NCBI GenBank assembly: GCA_034620365.1
Contig: JAQGEQ010000170.1
Location: 434,001 to 498,000 of the forward strand
From: Pegea sp. RAD2-039
Taxonomy: Eukaryota > Chordata > Thaliacea > Salpida > Salpidae
DNA: 64,000 nt
Reading direction: 5' to 3'
How positions within the stretch are numbered: the first letter of the stretch is position 1; every line of letters starts with the position of its first letter. Below, piece by piece: positions 49,765-61,131 of the stretch. Under the pieces are notes generated by a model, which worked only from the letters and a program-made list of their open reading frames with translations, had not been told where the DNA came from and did no database searches. The translations under genes and the position numbers were made by a program.

Positions 49765-52573
49765 TATAAATATAAATTTTTCAAAGCTTTAATATTAAAA
49801 TAATTATAAAAAATTAATTTGTTCTGACAAAAATTATGACTATAGAATGCGTTGATTGCTTTTATTGAAATTGTTAAAAAGTAATACCATTAAACGTTCT
49901 ATATTTTAGTGTAGTAAATATATTTGTAAAAGAGCTACCAGTGTATATATTTTAAAAAAGTTTTGGAAATTTATAGCTATCAATAAAAATATATAACCTA
50001 CAATACATTTTTTTGCAAATTAAGTAAGGTATTTTTAAATATTCTCAAAAACTAAAAATATAGTTTTGTAAAGCTATAACTATTTCGATATAGATTAAAA
50101 CTTATAGAAAAAGTAAAACTTTTTGAAAATGCTGAAGCAAAATAGATCCCACATTAAATTAATTTAAAAATTTGTAATGAGATACTACATCTTTGCGCTT
50201 GCTAAAAAGCATACAAAATGTTAATGCAAAAATTAGATTATTTAATATTCTAACTGCTAAATTATACTGAGCATGAAAAACCGAATATTCGAAACGAGTT
50301 TATTTTACAGTTCACACATTTTTGGTTAATTTTGTGAAAAATTAAAAAAAAATTAACTGGATTAAAGTATTCATTTAGGTTTTAATGTAGGCTTTATTAG
50401 ATTAGAATATTTAACATGCAAAAAATGAATTAAAGGGATTTTAGTGTGCTAATTATTTTATATTTTTTGAAAATTGATTATCCAGTTAAAAATAACTTGA
50501 AAAGAGATTTATAATCTTATTAGTTAAAACTAACTGATTTTATTTCTAATTAAATGTCTGTTTTACTAATCGTATACCGAATTCAGGTAAGATCGCCAAT
50601 TCTAAAACATAGTTCTTACATTTAAACTGATTCTGACCGACATTTTTATTGGACCAGTTAATCTAGCTTCCTCAAAAAATCATGATAATATTTTGTTTTG
50701 TGGAACATATCACTAACTTAAATGCTAAAAACGTTATTAATAAAAAAGTATTATTTAATCAGATTTGTCAAAAGTTTTGTAAGTTTGTTTTAACTTATAG
50801 TTAAAATAATAAGAAAGCTCTCTTATATTTACATTTTAATATTTTACTGATCATATTTTTTAGAGGTACCATATTAAGAGAATAAATATTCAAGCTTATA
50901 TATTAAATTTTTTTATAATTTTCAATAGCCTGCTTTTTACGAGAAGTTTTAAATATTTAATAGGTTTTATAGCCGAGTAAACTTCTACAGTTAGTTCATT
51001 CACTAACAATTTTAAACTGAAGAAATTCTTTTGTATAACAAGTACTTTGGGTTCTTCTTCCGACAAAGCTCAAAAACTAATTCAAAATCTAGATTGGCAG
51101 ATAAAAGCTAATTAGCAAGCTGAACTTGTTAGTCGGTAAAGTTTTTCACAATCAGGCCAAAATAAAAAATCCATTTTATATTGAAATAGTCAATCAATGG
51201 TTATATTGATGCATTGGCTTTATACTGTATGTAGTAACTACATTTGCTTTTATGGAAAGACTCTTCCAAAAGATAAGATTTGAATGATGAACTTTTATTG
51301 ATTAAATAGTTCTTCTTGTTTATTAAAGTCGGATATTATATATAAATTTACTAATGACAACTTTTTAAGCAAAAAATAAAATATTACAAACATCACTATT
51401 AGTTTTGTCCACTGTTTAACTTCATTCTATAGGTAGCAGCGCGATTTGAAAAATATAAAACATTGCTACAACTACCTAATTCTTTATTGACATTGTGTAA
51501 ATGATTAACATTTACCTTAATTTTTGCTTAGTCTCATAAAATACTCCAGCGGCTAAATGTTTGGAAATTGCAGGATTTAAGTCATGAGAAATTCATGAAA
51601 ATCTTTGAAAGTCTTCATACATAATTAACTATTTTTACTCAACAAAATTTATTCATTTATATCGATAAATATCTATTCATATTTTATTAAATTTATTGCA
51701 AGAAAATAAATTTATAAATCTAAATCTTATTTTGTTGAATTTTACTGTTTTAACATTAGTTAAATTTGCCTCATTCACAATTTGATCCAAAAAAATAATT
51801 ATAAATTCATAGTACACTAGAATTAACAGAAAGACAAAAACTAATTTGGTTTTTACAATTGTTCAGCAGAAAAGACAATAAAATGTTCGAAGAAATATAT
51901 GAAAAATTATAAGAATTTTAATGATAATCAACTAACTAGTGAAGAAATAAAAATCAGAAGTAAACATTGCTGTAAAAAAGAATTGAATAAAAGAAGCAGA
52001 AAGCAATGAATTTAAACTGATTACTTAGAAGTGCCACTGATTCTTAAATTAAAGATAAACTTTAAAAACTGAAATTATTGGAATGTGCATTTGAAGATCA
52101 GGTGCTGATGATTTATAAACAGTATAACAGCAGAGTTATTGAAGAAAATTATTGGAAACATAATTAATAAATTTTTAAGATCACTAGTTAATAGAAGATG
52201 GGTGTTTGTACAACATAAAATCAAATTGTACAACATTATCTGCTTAGAAATTGAAAATAACCCACAAATATCTCGATTTACATTTGTTCAAAAGATTTGG
52301 TAATTTTGGTGGTAGCTACATTTTGAAAGTAACGATATCTTATACCTTTTAAATTGCAAAAATAAAGGCAAGGGTTTTAGTATTTGATTTAAAGTTTTTA
52401 ACTAGATTTGTTAGAAGGCAAGCAACAAATGAACAAAGAAGCCATTAAGCAATGTTTTGAAGAATCGCAAGAAAAAGACTTAGATCATACAGTGACAATG
52501 ATTTGATAGAAGTTCCAAACTGATGAAGTTAAAGCAGATTGAAGATAAATCATATGTTATGAGATGTTGTAGG
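49765..52573. other. AT-rich intergenic region
   Basis: No gene, RNA or repeat that I can support. It separates MFSD9 and the cordon-bleu gene, both on the minus strand, so it holds the MFSD9 promoter and the 3' end of the cordon-bleu transcript. Confidence 0.6.
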
Positions 52574-55500
52574 CTAATTTTCCAATTTCTTATCATCAGA
52601 AATGACTTGTTTGAAAGCGCTGGCGCCAAGAAACTTCTTGTAATAGCTTGGAAGGCTTGAACGTTGTGTTTTAGCAATTGCTAGGTGATAAAATTATGAC
52701 TTGTGAGGCTTATAAAAATTTAATAGATTTATTAAAAGTTTAGTAGAAGAGTTAGATAAATGATTAACAAATACTTGAGAGATTTAATGATAGTAGTAAA
52801 TACATTTCTCAACTAAATATCTTTTTTAACAAACCTTTTGCTTTGAAAGATTCTTCTTTGTTTGAATTTGTTAAATGTTGCCGTTTTATTTCACCGTTAT
52901 TAAGCAACTCTACCCCTCCTATAGGTGCAGCACTGAAATTTTCATGCTCTACCTAAAATAAAAGCTTTTCGATAGAGACAATAGATTTGAAAAGTTGTAA
53001 AACCTGTTGTTTAGACTGTGGAATAAATTTAAAAATTTTTGGACTATTATCTCGTAAGTCATTTAAACTTCCATCTCCTTTTAGAAGTTTAAATGACTCT
53101 TGCTGCTTCAATTTCTTTTTTGATTCTTCTTCAGCTGTTTTCTTCGAGTTTTTCCTCCTCATTTTTTCAATCTTTTCATGAAGATCTTTAATCATTGCTT
53201 CAGTCTCTTCTTCAGGAGACATGCCATCATTAATAAACGACTAAAGAACCAAATATCATTTAACAAAATAGTGATTCACTAATCAAATTGCACTAACAGC
53301 TGACGGAGGCTTGGATAGAGAAGTTTTTGATTTTACAGAAGCAGCAGCCTGCAAGTTAACGAGAAGTTTTGTGTCTAAGCTCTTCTTCCATCTATCTTCC
53401 TTTTTCTGTGGCTGTAACAACAAGTTGATAATAAAATGATAAAATTGTCGACAAGCGAACCTTTTCACTTTCAAGTTTCTTTTCAGCATTAGAAACTTCA
53501 GTAGGTTCTATTTTCAGCTTTTCACATAAATCTTCTTCAATGTCTTCTGCCTGCACCAAACAACTTTCATCAAAATGTTCAAATTTCACAAATACAATTC
53601 TGACTTTCACATCCAAACTTGTTGAAGTCTGAAGATCTTCAAAGAGTGAATCCGGAGGTGGCGGGAAATCGTCATTAGATGCTACTGAGCTTACATCATC
53701 TGCAACCACATCTTGCAAATCATCAAGATCTTTTAAGACATCATCTAAGACTTCCTTGAAAATGTTTAACAAAATTGATTTAGAGGACAAGAAGGAAAAG
53801 AAATGAAAAATATTTCAAAAATAGAAATAAATGGAAAATATTTGTTGGAAAGTTAAACAAATCAATTTGAATGTTTACTTGATTGTGTCAACAAACTAAA
53901 TAGTGAAAAACATTATTCAAATTAGAGCTGAAAAAGTTGATCAGACCTTAGTTAAGGAAGATGTGGTAGATGAAGCTTCGGTCACATGATCACAATCACT
54001 AGGAGTCGGGTCTTCATCTTCATCAATTTCATTCTTGAAAATTATTTGAAAAATTATGAAAAAAATGAAATTGCTACCAATCTAAACATCAATCATATAT
54101 CAATTGTAGGCACTTAAAAAAGAAATTGATTTTACTGAAGAATGTTGCTCAGTACAAACATAAGTTTATTTCTCTCAATTTCATTATTTACACTTGAATT
54201 TATTTACTCGTTTTGTTGAAATATTTTTGAGGTTTGAACTTTTGTTGAATAAACTTTTTTCAGCAAATCAAATTCGATAAGAAAAATTCACTTTTTTAAT
54301 TTTGTCATTTAATTCATCTTCTAGTTGAGACTTTTCTTCATCTGATCTTTGAATCTCTTCATTGTCAGCTTTTGATGACGTAATTACTTCTATATCCGTA
54401 CAGCTAACAGATGGGGTCTCCTGATTATCCTTAAAATCTTTTTCAGAGGAATCATCCGATGACGTCATTAGGGATTTAGATGATTCTCTGGTAGCTATAT
54501 GTGACAAACGATCTGATAAATGATAATATGAAGATGAATACAATCAAGAAACCTTCTTCAAGTTCATTCAAAACTTCTTTTTCGTCCAGATTTTCTACAA
54601 AATTAAAAACAAATCTTCAAAAACCACAAATTTATTTGAGGCCAGCAAGAAATACCGGAAGCAATTTTCATTATTAAATTTACTTCTTAATTTAATCAAG
54701 ATATTTAATTTATAATTTATTAATCAGGAATTTGGTCTTCAAAATTAAGTTTAGCTTTTTGACATCCGGTTTGAATGAAAACTAAAATAGGTGAACTTAT
54801 GTAGCAGTAAAATAGAAATCAATCAACCCTAGCCAATAACAAATTAAATAATCAGTAGAGAAATCGGAAAACCAACAGGAAGACATAATATACAAAATTG
54901 AAATTTAAAACAAAATCAATTAATAAAATAGACAGATGAGAAATAAAACGAAGAACTGTTTGATAAACATGTATGGAAAGATAAGAAGTTGGTTGAAGGT
55001 GGAAAAGGGCGGAATTGGAAGAATGGTGCGGAGATGTTTACAGCATAAATATTTCATCTATAAATATTTGATAATAGTTCACTTCTTTATTGGTGTCTAT
55101 ATTTTAGATTAAAACAATTAACAAATAATTCATCAACGAAAAAATTCCAAGAAAAAATATTGTAGACGTGATTAAAATAAGTGGTTCAAAATGGATCGTG
55201 ACAGAAATGGCCTGTATAAGTCAGTGACCTTAAGGTTAAAATGTGTAAAATTGATGTCAAAAACTAACCTGTTACGTTAGATGCTATTTTATCACAATCC
55301 ACAACTTCAGAGTTTGGTTTCTGTTCAAATAAAAAACTGAAATTTAAACTATTCAAAAATAAAAAAAAGTTCTTTAATAAAGCTGCAAAATATTAATTCT
55401 ATAAAAACTTGCTTCTAACCAAATTTGTAATAAGCTTAGAAAGAAGAGTTAAAAAATGAATAAAAACCTCATTAGAAAGATCGTGAAGATTTCCATCAGC

Positions 55501-56830
55501 TATCTTAGTTGCTACAGGAGGCGGCGGGGCCCGATTTTTTTCTAAAAATATTTTCAAAAAAAAATTAAAGAAAGACAAAAAAATTTTAATCAAATTTGGT
55601 GGCTGACAATTTCGACAAACAAAGAAATCTATTGAAAAGTATAAAAATCTTCTTCAAACTGACTTTTTGTTTCTTTGTTAGTCTTCCCAGGAGGTACCGG
55701 AGCTTTACGCTTTGTATTTGTTTTTATCTCTACAAAAAATAAATAAAAATATCTGAGAATTTCTAAAAGCTCAAAAACAAACCATTCTTTTCTAAAAGAT
55801 AAACTTCTCTTAGATTGTAATCATTTAATGTTAAATTTGTGTCCAAAGGCTTGTTCCCAAAATCAGGATGACAAAAATGTAATGAAGATTTGACGCCATT
55901 ATTAAGATGAAGCTTTGTACAAACCAAATCAAAAATATTTTGCAAAGGAATATTTGGATTTACTCTCAGAATGCTTTGACGTTGTCTTGTCAACCGAACC
56001 AACAAACGTACAGTTGTCTAAAATTTAAAATAATATTCACCTAAATCTAAATTTAGATCTATCATCTTTTCCAAAAATTTATTCTCAGATATTTGTGGTT
56101 CTTTGAATATTACTTTGTTCAATCAAAAAAACTAAAATTAGTCATGACATCAACAACTATCAATATTTATGCATAAAAATTAAAACAGACTAATAAGATT
56201 AAATTAGTTGATTAATTTAAGTTAATATACGCTAGAAGAACTGAAGAACAACTTATTCATTTATATATTAAATTTATGAATTAAAATTATTCTTAATTTA
56301 TAGTAGAAATATCTAACCTCTAACTTTGTAGGTGGTTTTGGGGCTATTGCCTTTTCAATTAACTTTTGAGATTTTAAGATCACCATCTTAATGCCAGCAT
56401 TGCTAACTTGTAAAGAAGCCTTACGTTTGCTAGAGTTCTTGTTGATCTTTGAATCATTCATCAGAAAGTCGATTGAATGAGTTTGAGGAGATAATTTGAA
56501 CTTGGTGCAGAGAATAGTCCGTAAATCACCAATTGGAGTTCTGTATTCATTCATAAAATCAAACTATTAGAACATTTTCTTTTATCAAATAACTATTTAT
56601 GTTGAAAAAGTAAAATAAAGTTGACTGTTTAGATAATTCAATCCTAAAACAAAACAATACTTTCAAAATAAATTGAAGGTGTTTGAATAAGAAATTATCA
56701 AGAATAAAACTTACTTATTTGAAACTTTTGTTTCAACAATTTCATTTTGTGGTAATAAAACTCTTAACACAATTGTTGAGCCTTTAAAACTGTCAGTATC
56801 TATCGAATTTTTACTTTGTATGTCTTCCAT
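52574..56830 (-). CDS. COBLL1: Cordon-bleu / COBLL1 family protein
   Basis: Cordon-bleu proteins shape actin-rich structures. Fourteen minus-strand exons: 56830-56715, 56540-56318, 56017-55783, 55729-55664, 55541-55468, 55320-55269, 54594-54553, 54512-54292, 54033-53947, 53754-53461, 53411-53298, 53240-53004, 52952-52835, 52680-52574; 661 residues, all phases consistent. The Cobl ubiquitin-like region spans residues 15-190: STIVLRVLLPQNEIVETKV, TPIGDLRTILC, then TTVRLLVRLTRQRQSILRV, NPNIPLQNIFDLVCTKLHL and DYNLREVYLLEKN, matching COBLL1 closely. Two KRAP-type basic-proline motifs follow, KRKAPVPP and KKNRAPPPP. The remainder is acidic and Ser-rich, with FPPPPDSLFEDL, then a Lys/Glu coiled-coil-like helix (HEKIEKMRRKNSKKTAEEE). 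No WH2 actin-binding motif was recognised. The ATG follows TTTATCATTTAG by two bases, which looks like a splice acceptor. Confidence 0.87.
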
Positions 56831-59080
56831 AACTAAATGATAAAATATAAGAATAAGATAAATAAAAAAAACATTTACATAAAGTAGTTTATTTAAAAAA
56901 AACTCTAAAATAGTTATTATCATCTATTTACTACAATATTAGAAATGTAATTAGATCACAGTTTATAGAAGAAAATACTTTTCAATTTTTCAAATTCAAA
57001 GAAAAATTTTGTCAAATAGGACAATTATAAAAAAAGGTATAATTACTTAAAGATATAAATTGAATAAAGCAAAAAACTGTATATCTTTCAGATGATCAAA
57101 GTCAAGGCTTAAATTATCAAAATAGTTACCACCTTACAAAAAGTTTCAATAACAAAATTGAAAAAAGTTACTTTTAATTAACTTCTAAAATTTATATGAT
57201 TAATATAATATTACTAAGAATATTAACAAACTTGAAAATAATTTTACAAAATCAAAAAAGCAAGGTATAAAATAAATAATCTAAACTCAAAAGACAATTT
57301 TTTTTTTCTAAATTTGATTTTTAATTATAAGAAACCTTCAGAATTGTAGCTAATTCCTATTGAGTTAAATATAAGTGAACCTAAGATACAATTGAAATAG
57401 GTTTTAATTTTGTCAAATTTGTTTATTTAACTCAATTTTACAGAATAATTTTCAGAAATTATTCTCACTTAAAAAATAATTATTATAAAAAAAGTACTTT
57501 AAATTATATATAATTGAAAATTAACTATTAATCTATAATTAGCATATATTAAACTCTATATTCTATATCATTATATCACAACTGATAGAGAAAATAAGGA
57601 AGTGATTAAAAATTAATCACTATAAAAACGTAGAAAGTATCCAATAACAAAAATACATCAAAAGTATTATTAGCCATAAAAGTATTATGTCAATGTAAAA
57701 CACTCAATGTCAAAAACATTAAAAAACAAACAATTATTAAAGAATAACTTCTACTTATCATCATGTTTATTAGCAAATTTTGAAATATCAATTTCTTACA
57801 AAACATAATTTGTAACATAAACAGATTTGTAATTTAAATGAAATTCTACAGACTAATGCAGATTATTCAAAAAAAAATTATAATTCAACTATTATAGCTT
57901 ATTTGTGTTGCATAATATCACATAGATATCCACCAAATTGTACACTGTTAAAAAGAAAACTTAAATTTCTTACGAAATGCAGTTTAAATATAACATCAAC
58001 AACAAAAATAGTACATGGACAAAATAATGAGATATTCATTTTTAGAGTGTTTACAAAAATGTACCTTTCTGGATTATTTTTATTTGGCTCCAAATTTCAT
58101 TTTTAACCAGAAAAGTTCAAAATCTTTTAATATCTGTAAGAAGTATTTACCATACAAAATCATCTATACAAATGTTGCGCATTTTGTTGAAAAGTGATAA
58201 TAATGCTTTTAGTTGAGATTTTAAATAATTACTGAATCAATGTATTCTCAAAAAGTTAATAAATTCCATAATGGAAGAAGAGTTTAGCTTTTCAATTATT
58301 CATTTTCTTACAATAATTTTTTTTACATTGTTTCAGGTAATTTTTATATGTAGATTATTGATGGTTGATTTTTATTTTAACTTTATCGATGTAATTTTCA
58401 AATGAGATTACTAATGAACCAAATTAAAACTAACGAGTCAATAAAGTTACAGAAAACAGTAAAATATCAGAAGCTTACAAGTTATAAATTACTTTTATCA
58501 GGACTTTTAATTATACTTTGATCAATTTTGAATGGAGTTTTTAAATTAAAAAAATATAATTTTAGTTGAACAGTTTGGACTACCAAACATAACAACAAAT
58601 AACTTGCCTTGGTTTTCTATATTATAAGAAATCCTATCATTTACATTAACTAGTAAGTTGTGTTCAAATATATTTTATCAAAAAGTTATACCTTATATAA
58701 TATACTTTATGTTAATTCTTTTAATTAGCTAAGTGGTTTAACTTGTTTTAAAATAGTTTGATTTTGTTATGTAAAAACTGACTATAACAATTCAAATATA
58801 TGGCTTCTTATTTCTATCCCTTTTATAGTTTTAATCGACTACTATTCAATTAAGAGTAACCAATAAAACTTACATTCTTACATATTGAAAGATCCTATCT
58901 ATTCACTGAATTGTTTAATAAAAATATTTTATTAAAACAAAGTTTATTACTTTTTGATCTCCTACATATTTTGTTGCTTTTAAACGATAGTAATTGTAAT
59001 AGATAAAAAAACTGTATAGAATCAAAGTTAATGAACTGTTACATCATTTATTCAGTAAAGTACCAAACAAAAACTCAATT
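56831..59080. other. AT-rich intergenic region
   Basis: No gene supported. The overlapping opposite-strand frames at 57899-58197 are in low-complexity AT-rich DNA with no domain. Confidence 0.6.
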
Positions 59081-59650
59081 GTTTTTAAAACACAATTTAA
59101 AATAAATAGTTTACCCATAATGCTTATTTGTTTGACAGTTTCTCAAACAGAAATTAAGCTTGTCAATGTCCAATGCTTTAGTTAGTTTGTCAGCATTATG
59201 TGTGGTTACCTTAGCCGATGTAAAAATAATCATTTTTCTACAGTCTTATTGAAGATAACTTGATTAAGAAATACCTAATTAGTTTAAGCGTGTATGAAAT
59301 ATTCAAAAGTATATTTTATATTTGATCATAAACTATTAAATCTTTCATAAAGCTTATACAGCTGTATTACTATAATCACAACAAATAACTTGTAGTAAAA
59401 TTTTTATTATGCAGTACCTCTACTTAATCTTCGTTTATATTTTGTATCCTGCTTATACAATAAACCAAAGTCCATGTAATCTTGTTTGTTTATCACATTG
59501 ATTACTCTTACTATTTGGTTTCATTTGTGGGGATTTTACTACAGCTTTATCATTAGATATTGTCTTTATTACAACTGAGTACCGTTGTTTTCATTAACAT
59601 GGTTATTAGAAATAACAGATTTTATCAAGTAAATGATAACAGATTTCAAA
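59080..59650 (-). mobile_element. Degraded Ty1/copia-like retrotransposon fragment
   Basis: A fossil piece of the RNase H end of a copia-type pol gene on the minus strand, recognised from THNADKLTKALDIDK near 59140-59205, which resembles the (D/N)xADxxTKxL motif at the end of copia pol, and from a weaker CDxSNTAV-like match further upstream. The fragment is heavily broken, with many disruptions, and no terminal repeats were found, so it appears old. The limits are approximate and the family call is tentative. Confidence 0.4.
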
Positions 59651-60092
59651 ACTAACATAATGTAATAAACCTTAGATTTTAGTAAGCTAGCAATCAATGT
59701 TGAATAAACGATAAGAATGCAAATCTTTCAAATTAATTATTGGAAAGCAATTTATCTACCTTTCTTTGATCGGAAAAAGTTATGAAAACGCTCTTTTGGT
59801 GGTATATATGATTAGTGTAGATGAAATTGTAAATTTTTAAAGCTTCTCACAAATCAAGTACTAACTGTTTGTATTAAAAAATGTTTTTTGATCTTAAAGT
59901 ATTACTTAATATTGTTGTTGTTGACATAAATTTGTCAAGAATATTCTTGATGTTAAAGAGATCAATATGCCTATCTGACAAGAAATTAAAATAAAAAAAC
60001 TTATAAGATAGCAACTATAACGATAAATTGAAGTTATTTTCAGTGGTAGTAATTTCAATTTCATTTGAATCGCTGAGAAGAAGGTAAATATT

Positions 60093-60178
60093 TACATACA
60101 CTTGCTTTCAGCTATGTCTGGAACATCTTTCTCACAATATCTATGTGATCCGGTGCAAAGGCTATTGCCTGTCACAAT
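60093..60178 (-). other. Isolated exon-like segment, Cys-containing, unidentified
   Basis: On the minus strand an acceptor CTTCAG is followed by about 85 open bases reading IVTGNSLCTGSHRYCEKD and PDIAESK, then a donor-like GTATGT. The base composition is clearly less AT-rich than the flanks. It lies downstream of the Wnt terminal exon. It recalls the first Cys pair and PD motif of Wnt N-termini but with shorter spacing, so the identity is open. It could be a leftover exon of a second Wnt or an unrelated exon. Confidence 0.3.
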
Positions 60179-61131
60179 CTGAAGTTAAAGGTTTACGTAG
60201 AAATATGAACACTAAAAGTAGAAAAACTGTTTTGTTACTTCCTGTTAGACAAGATAATTGAAAACTACAAAGTTAAATTTACTCAAAATATTTTACAAAG
60301 ATATACAATTCACTGCTAAGTCTTATGACATTTGTATTATAAAAACTGAAAAGTAACAACTTTAATTTCGTAATCACTTGCTTCTTATCTAATGACAGTT
60401 TATTTGTCTGCAATTTAGGTATTACAATGAAAAATAAACACTTGACATGTCCTTACCAAAATTTAAATCGGTTTTTCTTTATCGATATTTTGTGTATTGC
60501 TCAAATACGATTGGAAACCAATCAATAAAATGAATAAATAGAATACAATTTGGATTTTTAATCGTTGGTTTCATATGAGTTGCTTTATACTATACTGATG
60601 TGAAGTTTTATTGCTGCATGCTGCCTTAATATACTTTTTATATGTTTCAAATTTGTTTCATTAATAAAAAATTTGTAAAAATACAAAATTTGGACAATAA
60701 TTGGAATAGTTTAAGGAAGAATCCTAAAACATTTGTAGAATGCACTTGTTAAATTGTTCTTCAACAAGTGTATCACGATATTTTAATACCGAAAAAATAA
60801 ATCTAAATTTAAAACAAACAAGAATTTGAAGATTTTGCTGAAAAGGAAACTATAAACAAAATACATTGATGTGTTACAACCCGAAATTTAATGTAAAAAT
60901 AAGACGAATTAGTAATAAACGGCACGTTGAAAATATGAAGTGAAATGCTAAGCCTGCTAATGAGTTTAAACTTTACCTTTTAAAGGCTACATTGCAAAAC
61001 CTCTGATTGTATTTTCATTCCATACAGCTTGCAGTCTTGTCGGAAAAAGCTTCACAAAAGCATTTTCTTATTGTAAACACATAATGCTCCTAACTCCAAG
61101 CAACTAAAACGTCGCACTCTGGCCTTCCTTG

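Noticed and set aside
52809-52834. Cordon-bleu stop at 52809-52811
   Set aside because: A donor after GCAAAAG (52835) joins in phase to an exon at 52680-52574 with its own stop. Kept as a possible alternative end.
56831-56923. N-terminal extension of cordon-bleu to 56923
   Set aside because: The added residues are translated AT-rich DNA, and an acceptor-like TTTAG sits two bases before the ATG at 56830.
57899-58197. Three overlapping frames on both strands
   Set aside because: They shadow each other in AT-rich DNA; none has a domain or splice signals in phase.
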